Below, one piece after another: positions 1-7,563 of a stretch of DNA of 27,014 nt (positions are counted from its first letter, which is position 1; the number at the start of each line of letters is the position of its first letter). This stretch comes from an uncultured Alphaproteobacteria bacterium (GTDB lineage Bacteria; Pseudomonadota; Alphaproteobacteria; RF32; CAG-239): assembly GCA_910580155.1 (NCBI GenBank), contig CAJTWX010000016.1:1-27014 (forward strand), read 5' to 3'. A program made the translations under genes and the position numbers. Under the pieces are notes generated by a model. It did not search any database, was not told the origin of the DNA, and saw only the letters and a list, made by a program, of their open reading frames with translations.

Positions 1-258
1 AGCCGCACACAGCCCCGCTTGTACTAACGGTTCACCACCAGAAAACACAACTGCGTCCAACACCCCCTGACGCTGTTTAAGAAAATCTGTAAATTTCTGC
101 CACACAATATTTGTTGCCGCATTCACATCCTGTAAATGCGAATTATGGCAGAAAGGACAACGCCACGGACACCCCTGCATAAAGACAACAGCCGCCATCC
201 GGTTAGGAAAATCGACGATACTGAATTTCTCAATACCGCCGATTTTAATCGAGCTCAT
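1..258 (-). CDS. nrdG: Anaerobic ribonucleotide reductase activating protein NrdG (partial)
   Basis: Radical SAM enzyme that uses a [4Fe-4S] cluster and S-adenosylmethionine to place the glycyl radical on the class III reductase. Only the first 86 residues are here; the gene runs off the left edge with no stop codon. The cluster-binding cysteines C30, C34 and C37 form the CxxxCxxC motif (CPWRCPFC), and FSGGEP at residues 72-77 is the SAM-contacting GGE motif of the superfamily. The start ATG lies 29 bases after the stop of the small glycyl-radical gene, with a GGGG-rich sequence upstream. It is the last visible gene of nrdD - small subunit - nrdG, so its substrate is very probably the glycine in the small neighbour rather than one in NrdD itself. 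Identification as NrdG rather than another glycyl-radical activase rests on this context. Confidence 0.92.
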   Translation of the reverse strand, partial: MSSIKIGGIEKFSIVDFPNRMAAVVFMQGCPWRCPFCHNSHLQDVNAATNIVWQKFTDFLKQRQGVLDAVVFSGGEPLVQAGLCAA

Positions 259-287
259 AAAACGCCCCGCAATACTTAACTGAAAAC

Positions 288-518
288 TTATTCAGCAGCT
301 AAAGCCAGAGTGTCATCTCTGCAAACACATTCGCGAGCTTCGCAGCCGGTAACAGCCTTATCTTCACAGAAGCAAAGTCTGGAATTAAACTCGCCTTTTT
401 TACCAACGTTAAATTCCGTTGTCGGGCGAATATAACCCATCACGCGGGTATAAATCTCGCAGCGCTGTCTTTCAGCATCATCTAATTTAACATCTTCAAT
501 ATTAATGATATTGCTCAT
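288..518 (-). CDS. Stand-alone glycyl-radical subunit of class III ribonucleotide reductase
   Basis: A 76-residue protein matching only the extreme C-terminus of NrdD (NRDD family). It carries CEIYTRVMGYIRP, whose RVMGY (residues 25-29) is the RVxGY glycyl-radical loop; G28 would hold the radical made by NrdG. The next part, ending NVGKKGEFNSR, is also typical of NrdD C-termini. The upstream NrdD lacks any RVxGY, so the two should act together as one enzyme in trans. After the usual end of NrdD there is a cysteine-rich tail (C49, C51, C59, C64, C66) of unknown use, perhaps thiol exchange or metal binding. I chose the ATG at 518 because GGGAG stands just before it; a GTG at 533 in the same frame would add five residues. 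The gene starts 28 bases after the nrdD stop, in another frame. Confidence 0.85.
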   Translation of the reverse strand: MSNIINIEDVKLDDAERQRCEIYTRVMGYIRPTTEFNVGKKGEFNSRLCFCEDKAVTGCEARECVCRDDTLALAAE

Positions 519-546
519 ATCTCTCCCTTTCACTAATTACAATATT

Positions 547-2607
547 CTACACTACTTCTTGCAATTTTGCAAGTTTTTTCAATTTTTCCGCCTTTTTTTC
601 TTTATCACAAATCGGACAGAATTCATATTCGCCGGCAATATACCCGTGTTTCGGACAAACCGAGAACGTCGGCGTAATCGTGATATATGGCAGACGGTAG
701 TTAGCTAATACCTTCTTAACAAAATCACGACAAACTTTTGCAGAAGAAATACGTTGATTCATAAACAAGTGAAGCACCGTACCTCCTGTATATTTAGACT
801 GCAGTCTTGCCTGCAAATCCAAAGCTTCAAACGGATCATCCGTATAACCTACCGGCAACTGTGAAGAGTTTGTATAAAACGGTGCATCAGGTGTTCCAGC
901 CTGAATAATGCCGACAAAACGCTTTTTATCTTCTCTTGCAAACCTAGTGGTTGCCCCCTCAGCCGGAGTCGCCTCGAGGTTATACATATGTCCTGTTTCT
1001 TCTTGAAACTTAACCAAACGATCACGAATAAAGTCCAAAAACTTCTCCGCAAACGCCTGCCCCCAAGTATCAGCAATATGATGTTCATCATTGGTAAAGT
1101 TTCTAATCATCTCATTCATACCATTCACACCGATAGTTGAGAAATGGTTTCTTAAAGTTCCCAAATATCTCTTTGTAAACGGGAATAAACCGTTGTCAAT
1201 CAGACGCTGAATAACTTTTCTCTTAATTTCCAAAGATGTTCTGGCTACATTCATTAACTCGTCAACACGGGCAAATAAACCAGCCTCATTGCCTTTGTAA
1301 ACATAGCCAAGTCTTGCACAGTTAATCGTAACCACACCGACAGACCCTGTCTGCTCAGCAGAACCGAACAAACCGTTACCGCGTGCCAACAACTCTCTTA
1401 AATCAAGCTGCAAACGGCAACACATCGAGCGAATTTGCCCCGGTTTCAATGAAGAGTTAAGGAAATTCTGGAAATAAGGCAAACCATATTTAGCTGTCAT
1501 TTCAAACAACAATTCCGTATTTTCGTCTTCCCACGGAAAATCCCACGTCATATTATAGGTAGGAATCGGGAATGTAAACGGACGCCCCATAACATCGCCC
1601 CCCATCATAACATTGATATAGGCTTTGTTAATCATTGCCATTTCTTCACCCAAATCACCATAGGTGAAATCCTGCTCAACACCACCGATAATCGGGCGCT
1701 GCTCCCGCAAATCTTCCGGACACACCCAGTCAAACGTAAAGTTCGTAAACGGAGTCTGTGAGCCCCAACGGGACGGAACGTTCAAATTATAAATCAACTC
1801 CTGCATACTCTGCTCAACTTGCTCATATGTCAGCTTATCTTTGCGAACGTACGGCGCTAAATAAGTATCAACCGAAGAAAACGCCTGCGCACCGGCCCAC
1901 TCATTTTGCAGTGTGCCCATAAAGTTTACCATCTGCCCAACAGCAGAACTCAAATGTTTCGGAGCACCGGCCTCTACCTTTCCTGCCACACCGTTAAAAC
2001 CTTCGCGCAACAAGTTTTTCAAAGACCAACCGGCACAATATGCAGCAAGCATACTCAAATCGTGAATATGAATATCGCCGTTTCTGTGTGCTTCGCCAAC
2101 TTCTGCTGGATAAACGTGAGAGAGCCAGTAGTTGGCAGTCACCTTACCAGAAACATTAAGAATTAAGCCGCCGTTGGAATACCCTTGATTCGCATTTTCT
2201 TTAATACGCCAGTCCAGATTCTCCAGATATTCGTTAATTGAACTTTCCACATCAATAACAGTCTTGCCATCACCGCGCATTCTGTTTCTTTTATCTCTGT
2301 ATAAAATATAAGATTTGGCTGTATTAAAATAGTTGGCAGAAATCAAAACCTGTTCAACAACATCTTGAATATCTTCAACCGAAGGAAGCGATTCGTCAAA
2401 TTTATGGGATAAGATTTTCATTACCTGCGCAGTCAAAAGCCACGCATCGTCCGCACCAAACTCAGTTGTCGTTTCACCAGCACGCAAAATGGCATTATAG
2501 ATTTTCTCTCCGTCAAATTCCGCCAGTGTTCCGTCTCTTTTTGTTATACTTTTAAACGGCATCTTATATTTTTTCGCCGTCGGCATTTGCAACTCGTTAC
2601 CAGCCAT
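547..2607 (-). CDS. nrdD: Anaerobic (class III) ribonucleoside-triphosphate reductase NrdD, lacking the glycyl-radical loop
   Basis: Reduces ribonucleotides to deoxyribonucleotides under anoxia; cytoplasmic. From the ATG at 2607 it has 686 residues. An ATP-cone allosteric domain spans roughly residues 17-108 (KSITKRDGTLAEFDGEKI), followed by the ten-stranded barrel. Candidate catalytic cysteines are C191 (YCAGWSL) and the C396-C397 pair (SMCCRLQLDL); GVVTINCARLGY at 425-435 corresponds to the VTIN segment of the family. Near the end, C651, H654, C664 and C667 form the zinc site (CPKHGY...CPIC). The protein then ends in a short charged helix without the RVxGY motif, which is on the downstream 76-residue protein. 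An in-frame GTG at 2646 would add 13 residues; the ATG is preferred for its family-like N-terminus. It ends in TAG. Three NrdR-like boxes lie upstream. Confidence 0.95.
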   Translation of the reverse strand: MAGNELQMPTAKKYKMPFKSITKRDGTLAEFDGEKIYNAILRAGETTTEFGADDAWLLTAQVMKILSHKFDESLPSVEDIQDVVEQVLISANYFNTAKSYILYRDKRNRMRGDGKTVIDVESSINEYLENLDWRIKENANQGYSNGGLILNVSGKVTANYWLSHVYPAEVGEAHRNGDIHIHDLSMLAAYCAGWSLKNLLREGFNGVAGKVEAGAPKHLSSAVGQMVNFMGTLQNEWAGAQAFSSVDTYLAPYVRKDKLTYEQVEQSMQELIYNLNVPSRWGSQTPFTNFTFDWVCPEDLREQRPIIGGVEQDFTYGDLGEEMAMINKAYINVMMGGDVMGRPFTFPIPTYNMTWDFPWEDENTELLFEMTAKYGLPYFQNFLNSSLKPGQIRSMCCRLQLDLRELLARGNGLFGSAEQTGSVGVVTINCARLGYVYKGNEAGLFARVDELMNVARTSLEIKRKVIQRLIDNGLFPFTKRYLGTLRNHFSTIGVNGMNEMIRNFTNDEHHIADTWGQAFAEKFLDFIRDRLVKFQEETGHMYNLEATPAEGATTRFAREDKKRFVGIIQAGTPDAPFYTNSSQLPVGYTDDPFEALDLQARLQSKYTGGTVLHLFMNQRISSAKVCRDFVKKVLANYRLPYITITPTFSVCPKHGYIAGEYEFCPICDKEKKAEKLKKLAKLQEVV

Positions 2608-2667
2608 TTTTAACTCATCCCTTCTCTTTATTTTAATGTGTTTCACTTTTCGCTTTTCAAACGCACC

Positions 2668-2747
2668 CTACTACATATAGTATTAACAAACAGTAAAGAT
2701 ATACAACATATAGTAAAGATACTTTTCAAAGCCTCTATATATTGGCT
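2668..2747 (-). promoter_or_regulatory. Three NrdR-like operator boxes upstream of nrdD
   Basis: Three matches to the NrdR box core CwAtATaTwG were read by eye: CTACATATAG at 2671-2680, CAACATATAG at 2704-2713 and CTATATATTG at 2735-2744. The first two each have one mismatch at the same position; the third is perfect. Centre-to-centre distances are 33 and 31 bp, about three helical turns, the spacing known for NrdR box pairs. Pairs are usual; a third box is uncommon. NrdR represses reductase genes when dATP/ATP is high, so this locus probably belongs to the NrdR regulon. A 10-bp direct repeat AGTAAAGATA (2692-2701 and 2712-2721) is interleaved. I could not place an unambiguous nrdD promoter. 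Confidence 0.75.
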
Positions 2748-2999
2748 GCCCTAATAATGAAAAAAAACTCCTCTTTTTACAAGCGTTCGGACTCTTATTT
2801 TTTTAAATTTTCATATATCATATTAAAATTAAAACGATTTTTTTTTTTAAACGCGTCCATAAAAACCCTGCCAATATTTTTAAATTTGTTACTAACAGCT
2901 TTTTGATTTTTTTTATATTTTTTATTTAAAATATTTATGCATATAAGGGTTGACCTCAAAATTATCTGCTTATATTATATCCGGTGGATTTAATTTTAC
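2748..2999. other. AT-rich intergenic stretch between nrdD and the HAD gene
   Basis: About 250 bases of low-complexity AT-rich sequence with T and A runs (for example near 2841-2850) separate the divergent nrdD and HAD genes. No coding signal, RNA gene or terminator hairpin is apparent. The right end holds the HAD promoter. The left part may contain nrdD upstream promoter elements, but I could not assign them. Confidence 0.5.
2950..2978 (+). promoter_or_regulatory. Sigma70-type promoter of the HAD phosphatase gene
   Basis: TTGACC at 2950-2955 and TATTAT at 2973-2978 are separated by exactly 17 bp. The start codon follows about 34 bases downstream, leaving a short leader with the GGAG ribosome site. 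Confidence 0.6.
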
Positions 3000-3011
3000 G
3001 GAGATATTAAA

Positions 3012-3677
3012 TTGCATAATATTATATGGGACTTGGATAACACCCTGTACTTTGAAACAGATGAATACAAAAACAAGCTGGACGAGGCAACCGCTGCCGC
3101 TGCCATCAAAGAGTTTAATATTCCGCTTGATTTCGCAACGGCCACCCAAAAAGTTAAAGAGTCTTATGCGACTTTTCGTGACGGATTGGAATTTTTTTCC
3201 CGCGAATACGGCATTTCCCATAAAGAGCTTTACATATCTTATCATAATTATAAAAGTGAACTGGTTCCCACAATTAAGCCATACGAAGGCTTGCTTGAAA
3301 AACTGCAAACCTTAAACTGTCCGCAATACGTTTTTTCCACCTCTTCGCGTGATATTTGCGAACAAATCCTCAAACATATCGGACTGTATGACTTCTTTAA
3401 AGGCCGCTTTTATTCGGTAGAAGATTTTAATATGTACAAAAAAAACGAAAGCTCTGAAGTCTACCAAAAATTATGTGAAAAAATCGGAATCATCCCCGAA
3501 AGCTGTATTTTTGTTGATGACAGCTACTCCAATCTGGATTTTGCCAAACAAATCGGAATGACAACGGTACGTATTTTCTACAAAAACAACTCCGCTAAAG
3601 ATATGACATTTATCGATTCGGCATACAAAGGAATTTATGAGTGTATAGAAGGTCTGAAAAAAGATTATAAATGCTGA
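3012..3677 (+). CDS. HAD-superfamily phosphatase, pyrimidine 5'-nucleotidase type
   Basis: A cytoplasmic Mg-dependent phosphohydrolase of 221 residues. All four HAD motifs are visible: motif I DLDNT with nucleophile D7 and D9, motif II around S109-T110 (VFSTSSRD), a motif III lysine near 143-144, and motif IV VDDSYSNL with D169 and D170. The DNTLY signature with a helical cap after motif I resembles the pyrimidine 5'-nucleotidase (Sdt1/TIGR01993-like) branch, which would make it a nucleoside monophosphate phosphatase; substrate cannot be read from sequence. The start codon is TTG, chosen because GGAG at 3000-3003 lies eight bases upstream and motif I begins only six residues later; no ATG fits. 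It is monocistronic, with its own promoter and terminator. Confidence 0.82.
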   Translation: MHNIIWDLDNTLYFETDEYKNKLDEATAAAAIKEFNIPLDFATATQKVKESYATFRDGLEFFSREYGISHKELYISYHNYKSELVPTIKPYEGLLEKLQTLNCPQYVFSTSSRDICEQILKHIGLYDFFKGRFYSVEDFNMYKKNESSEVYQKLCEKIGIIPESCIFVDDSYSNLDFAKQIGMTTVRIFYKNNSAKDMTFIDSAYKGIYECIEGLKKDYKC

Positions 3678-3678
3678 A

Positions 3679-3705
3679 AAAAGCCGGAACTTCCGGCTTT
3701 TTCTT
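3679..3705. terminator. Bidirectional rho-independent terminator
   Basis: The stem AAGCCGGAA / TTCCGGCTT with a single-base loop at 3690 is flanked by A residues on the left and T residues on the right. It can stop transcription from the HAD gene on the plus strand and from the secreted-protein gene on the minus strand. Confidence 0.85.
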
Positions 3706-3717
3706 TATCTAAAACAA

Positions 3718-4434
3718 TTACTCCCCGCCCTCAAGTTCCTGACAAAGCTTATTTTCGATAATATAATGCTCAGGCGAATCAAGTTTCAGTTGCTCTGCTT
3801 CAACTTCTTTACGCCACCGTTCAACCTCCTTCTGAACTTGTTGTAAATATAAATCATTTAATTCCTGTGCGGCCCCTCTTCCGGTCTGTGCACGTTTTAC
3901 CACCTTAACTCCGAGTTTGCCAAACAAACCATTCACCGTACTTTTCAACTGTGGCAAAAAGTAATCCAAAGCTTCAATATATATCTGCATATGCGTTTTT
4001 TCGTGCCGCAATGCCATATCATACAAACAAGTCCCTTTCTGCAAACTGTTCAAAATATAAATTGTCGGCACATAATATCCCAAATGTACGGTAATCGTTT
4101 CCGGATACAAACAGGTATAGCCGTTGCTGATATCAATCTGCCCGACAGTTACACCAAAATCAAACGCATCGCGCACTTTTGTCAGCCCAACAGGCTCAAA
4201 CCCGTCATATAATTTCTCTCCCAAATCCTGAAATCGTTTTGCCGTTTCCTGCCGCAAAAAAGTACTGTCTTTGCTGTAATCATATTTAAGCTTGCCGTAT
4301 GTGGAAGTAAGCTCAACTTTTGGCGACTCAATAAAACTCAAACATTCCTCTTCATATTTTACAAGCTTGCCGTCTGCCTGTGCGGAATTTATTATAAAAC
4401 ACCCGAAAATTAAGCTAAAAAAAACTTTTTTCAT
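3718..4434 (-). CDS. Secreted protein with HExxH motif, possible zinc metallopeptidase
   Basis: A 238-residue protein with a clear Sec signal peptide: MKK, a hydrophobic stretch, and cleavage after AQA at residue 20, so it should be periplasmic. The motif RHEKTH (H144, E145, H148) fits the zincin HExxH zinc site; E154 in the following helix could be a third ligand. Cysteines C31, C109, C136 and C232 could form disulfides. The C-terminal third is a charged, probably helical segment (residues 190-220). I do not recognise the family with certainty; the layout recalls small predicted secreted Zn-dependent proteases such as DUF922, but this is only a resemblance. It is divergent from the gene at 4475, another secreted protein, with 40 bases between starts. 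A good AAGGA site precedes the ATG. Confidence 0.6.
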   Translation of the reverse strand: MKKVFFSLIFGCFIINSAQADGKLVKYEEECLSFIESPKVELTSTYGKLKYDYSKDSTFLRQETAKRFQDLGEKLYDGFEPVGLTKVRDAFDFGVTVGQIDISNGYTCLYPETITVHLGYYVPTIYILNSLQKGTCLYDMALRHEKTHMQIYIEALDYFLPQLKSTVNGLFGKLGVKVVKRAQTGRGAAQELNDLYLQQVQKEVERWRKEVEAEQLKLDSPEHYIIENKLCQELEGGE

Positions 4435-4474
4435 CTAAACTAATCCTTATTGAAACGGCATAAGCGGAGAAACT

Positions 4475-5086
4475 ATGAAATATATATATATAATATGTCT
4501 GTCTTTGTCCAGCCTTTTTGTATTTACCCCTCTAAAGGCAGATACCCACACACACAACAACGCGTTTTTCATCCCCGGTGGCGCTTTCCAGCAAAACACA
4601 GGTGTTAAAGATATAACCCCCAAAAAACCGCGCCGGACACAACCAGCCCAGAAAACATCTCCCGAACAAGTATTTCAGTCTAAACCGCAAACAATAAATG
4701 CACCAAAACAGCAGGTCATACAAGCCGCAGCACACCCCGCAAAAACAACCGCCCCTGAAAAGACAACGCCCCAAAAACAACCGCAGCCAACTCCTAAAAA
4801 ACCCGCCAAATACAAATTAGACGATTCGCCCGTTAAAAAGCCCGAGATACAAACCACCAACAAACAGGATATTCCACCATTACAAAAATTTCAGCAAAAA
4901 AGCCTGAAAGAAATGCTGAGCACCCTGCCCTATCCGGACTTTGACCAGCCGAAATTCAAACAAATCTATGCTCTTTACGCGCTTGAACTGCGCTCTGCCT
5001 ATCGTCGCGGCAAACTCCCTTCTAATCACGAACAAGAAGAAATATTGGCAAAAGCAAATTCTATCCGCCGATTTGAAGTCAAATAG
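4475..5086 (+). CDS. Secreted Pro/Thr/Lys/Gln-rich protein of unknown function
   Basis: A 203-residue protein that I do not recognise. A signal peptide (hydrophobic residues 3-20, likely cleavage after LKA at 22) sends it out of the cytoplasm. Residues about 45-135 are low-complexity and rich in Pro, Thr, Lys, Gln and Ala, so likely disordered. Residues 137-203 look folded and helical (LKEMLSTLPYPDFDQPKF onwards). This pattern suits a periplasmic protein with a flexible tether, but no function should be assigned. GCGGAG sits just before the ATG. The codons after the start contain a (TA)6 dinucleotide run at 4481-4492. The gene ends in TAG, only four bases from the convergent lepA stop. Confidence 0.65.
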   Translation: MKYIYIICLSLSSLFVFTPLKADTHTHNNAFFIPGGAFQQNTGVKDITPKKPRRTQPAQKTSPEQVFQSKPQTINAPKQQVIQAAAHPAKTTAPEKTTPQKQPQPTPKKPAKYKLDDSPVKKPEIQTTNKQDIPPLQKFQQKSLKEMLSTLPYPDFDQPKFKQIYALYALELRSAYRRGKLPSNHEQEEILAKANSIRRFEVK

Positions 5087-5090
5087 CAGC

Positions 5091-6893
5091 TTAATCGTCA
5101 CCGATTCGCAAAGCCTCAATAAACGCCGACTGCGGCACTTCCACCTTGCCGAACTGACGCATCCGCTGTTTGCCTTTCTTTTGCTTATCCAACAATTTGC
5201 GTTTACGGGTCACATCGCCACCATAACATTTTGCCGTCACATCCTTGCGCATCGCCGAAATTGTTTCGCGTGCCACCACGCGTCCGCCGATTGCCGCCTG
5301 AATCGGAATTTTAAACAAATGCCGTGGAATTAAATCTTTTAAACGTTCGCAAATCTGCCGCCCGCGCGATTCGGCCTCACTCCGGTGGCACAAAAACGCC
5401 AATGCGTCCACTGGTTCCTCGTTTATAAGAATCTGTACTTTCACCAAATCGGATTGTTCATAACCGGTTAATTCATAGTCAAAACTTGCATATCCGCTGG
5501 TAATAGATTTTAAACGGTCATAAAAATCAAACACAATCTCATTTAACGGAATCTGATAAACCACCATTGCCCGCGTTCCGACATATGTCAACTCCTGCTG
5601 CACGCCGCGACGCTCGGTACAAAGTTTCAACACCGCTCCAAGATACGTATCTGGCACCAAAATCGTTGCCCGCACCATCGGCTCTTCAATCGAAGAAACA
5701 GTAGATAAATCCGGCATATCGGCAGGATTATGCAGCATAATCGTTTCACCTTTAGTCAGGTTAATTTTATAAGCAACCGACGGAGCCGTTGTAATAATAT
5801 CCAAATCAAACTCGCGTCCGATTCGTTCCTGAATGATCTCCATATGCAGCAAACCTAAAAAGCCGCAGCGAAAACCAAGCCCCAAAGCCGCAGAGTTTTC
5901 ATTTTGATAATCAATACTTGCATCATTTAATTTGAGTTTGGCTAGCGCATCTTTCAGCGCCTCATACTGGCTGCTGTCTACCGGAAAGATAGAACAAAAA
6001 ACTACCGGTACGGAAGGCTTAAATCCCGGCAAAGCCTGCTCACACGGGCGCTTATTATCAGTAATCGTATCACCGACACTGCAATCCCCCACACTCTTAA
6101 TACTGGCGGTAATAAACCCGACTTCGCCGGCAGTCAATTCCTCCACATCCTGCATTTTCGGCGTGAACACACCGATTCTATCAACCGAATACACGGCATT
6201 ATTGCTCATCATCCGGATAACCTGCTTTTTGCGTAAACTGCCGTCTTTAATGCGCACCAAAATAATGACGCCCAAATACGAGTCGTACCAACTGTCAATC
6301 AACAGCGCTTTCAAAGGCGCGTCAACATCGCCTTTGGGTGCCGGCAAATGTTGCACAATCGCCTCCAACAACTCATCAACACCTAACCCCGTCTTACCGG
6401 ATGTTTCTACCGCGCCGCTGGCATCTATTCCAATAACATCCTCAATCTGGCTCTTAACTTTCTCCACATCGGCAGAGGGCAAATCCACCTTGTTCAAAGC
6501 CGGCACAATCTCGTGGTCATTGTCAATCGCAAGGTAAACATTCGCAAGCGTCTGCGCCTCCACACCCTGTGTTGCATCCACCACCAAAACCGAACCTTCA
6601 CACGCCGCAAGCGAGCGTGACACTTCGTATGAAAAGTCAACGTGTCCGGGGGTATCAATAAGGTTAAGCAAATACTCTTCGCCATCTTTGGCTTTATATT
6701 TGAGCCGAACGGTCTGCGCCTTAATCGTAATGCCGCGCTCTTTCTCAATATCCATCGAGTCAAGCACCTGCTCGGTCATTTCGCGCCGTTCCAAACCACC
6801 GCAAGTTTCAATAATCCTGTCGGCAATGGTCGATTTCCCGTGGTCAATATGGGCAATAATTGCAAAATTCCTGATTTTCGCCAAATCCTGCAT
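5091..6893 (-). CDS. lepA: Translation elongation factor 4 (LepA)
   Basis: Ribosome-associated GTPase of 600 residues, the usual family length. G1 is AHIDHGKS at residues 14-21, the switch I region holds ERGITIKAQ, G3 is DTPGHVDF and G4 is NKVD, followed by the domain II, EF-G-like III and V segments. The distinctive LepA C-terminal domain is present, with KCYGGDVTRKRKLLDKQKKGK, the basic tail that contacts the tRNA/ribosome, ending in FIEALRIGDD. It is complete and nothing suggests damage. Known work links EF4 to translation initiation, ribosome maturation and recovery under ionic stress. It stands alone: convergent with the secreted-protein gene on one side and divergent from a GNAT gene on the other. 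Confidence 0.98.
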   Translation of the reverse strand: MQDLAKIRNFAIIAHIDHGKSTIADRIIETCGGLERREMTEQVLDSMDIEKERGITIKAQTVRLKYKAKDGEEYLLNLIDTPGHVDFSYEVSRSLAACEGSVLVVDATQGVEAQTLANVYLAIDNDHEIVPALNKVDLPSADVEKVKSQIEDVIGIDASGAVETSGKTGLGVDELLEAIVQHLPAPKGDVDAPLKALLIDSWYDSYLGVIILVRIKDGSLRKKQVIRMMSNNAVYSVDRIGVFTPKMQDVEELTAGEVGFITASIKSVGDCSVGDTITDNKRPCEQALPGFKPSVPVVFCSIFPVDSSQYEALKDALAKLKLNDASIDYQNENSAALGLGFRCGFLGLLHMEIIQERIGREFDLDIITTAPSVAYKINLTKGETIMLHNPADMPDLSTVSSIEEPMVRATILVPDTYLGAVLKLCTERRGVQQELTYVGTRAMVVYQIPLNEIVFDFYDRLKSITSGYASFDYELTGYEQSDLVKVQILINEEPVDALAFLCHRSEAESRGRQICERLKDLIPRHLFKIPIQAAIGGRVVARETISAMRKDVTAKCYGGDVTRKRKLLDKQKKGKQRMRQFGKVEVPQSAFIEALRIGDD

Positions 6894-6954
6894 TTGTCAT
6901 TTTTCCTTTTCTTTAATAAACTTACTTTATAGATAAAATATATTTTTTGAAACC

Positions 6955-6981
6955 GCAACAGATTTTATACTTTCCTGTTGC
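6955..6981. repeat. Inverted repeat in the lepA/GNAT divergent intergenic region
   Basis: GCAACAG at 6955-6961 and CTGTTGC at 6975-6981 form a perfect 7-bp inverted repeat with a 13-bp AT-rich spacer. It lies between divergent lepA and the acetyltransferase gene. It could be a regulator site; no owner can be named. Confidence 0.4.
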
Positions 6982-7045
6982 AAGTCGGCAAAAAATATGC
7001 TTAAATAAGAAAATAAAATTATTTGGTACGCTAACGGAGGCTGTT

Positions 7046-7483
7046 ATGATTAGATTTATTGATGTTGAGTTTGGTTCAAGCCGCTATCAGGAGCTCTTGG
7101 ATTTGCGTTATAAAGTCCTTTTGCAGCCGTTAGGATTAAAATTTCTTGATTCGTACCGCGAGCAGGAAGCAACTTTTCTCCACATCGGCTGTATTGAAAA
7201 CAGCACCGACGAGCTTATCGGCGGTTTAATCCTCGTACCGGTAGATAATGATGAAATCCGCGTGATGCAGGTTGCCGTTGATGTTGTTCACCAAGGTGAA
7301 GGAATTGGCAAAAAGCTTATTGAACACGCTGAAACAGTTGCCAAAGAAATCGGTTATAACCGTCTTGTTATGCACGCAATGCTCTCCGTTGCCGGCTTTT
7401 ACGAAAAACTGGGCTTTGTTCAAGAAGGGGATATGTTTGAGGAAAAAGGTATCAACTTCGTCAGAATGGTAAAAGAGTTATAA
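7046..7483 (+). CDS. GNAT-family N-acetyltransferase
   Basis: A 145-residue single-domain acetyl-CoA-dependent acyltransferase. The acetyl-CoA pyrophosphate loop is QGEGIG (residues 83-88), right after the strand MQVAVDVV. The later FYEKLGF segment is the common GNAT beta6/alpha4 motif. The substrate cannot be predicted. An in-frame ATG exists 99 bases upstream, but the ATG at 7046 is preceded at ideal distance by GGAGG (7036-7040) and begins where GNAT homology begins. Transcribed alone, divergent from lepA. Confidence 0.85.
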   Translation: MIRFIDVEFGSSRYQELLDLRYKVLLQPLGLKFLDSYREQEATFLHIGCIENSTDELIGGLILVPVDNDEIRVMQVAVDVVHQGEGIGKKLIEHAETVAKEIGYNRLVMHAMLSVAGFYEKLGFVQEGDMFEEKGINFVRMVKEL

Positions 7484-7563
7484 CTACAGCTTAATTTGCA
7501 GTAAAAAACATTTCTAACGCCATAAATCAGCCCGTTACCTTGCAAAATCTCAGCCATTGAAAT

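Noticed and set aside
518..547. nrdD and the small glycyl-radical gene as one gene broken by a sequencing error
   Set aside because: The small gene has its own ribosome site and ATG, plus an N-terminal extension of about 19 residues that is not needed to continue NrdD, while NrdD ends in a proper helix and stop; a clean split is more likely.
5932..6537. A 201-codon open frame on the plus strand opposite lepA
   Set aside because: It is antisense to a fully conserved LepA and its translation has no recognisable domain; a shadow frame caused by codon bias.
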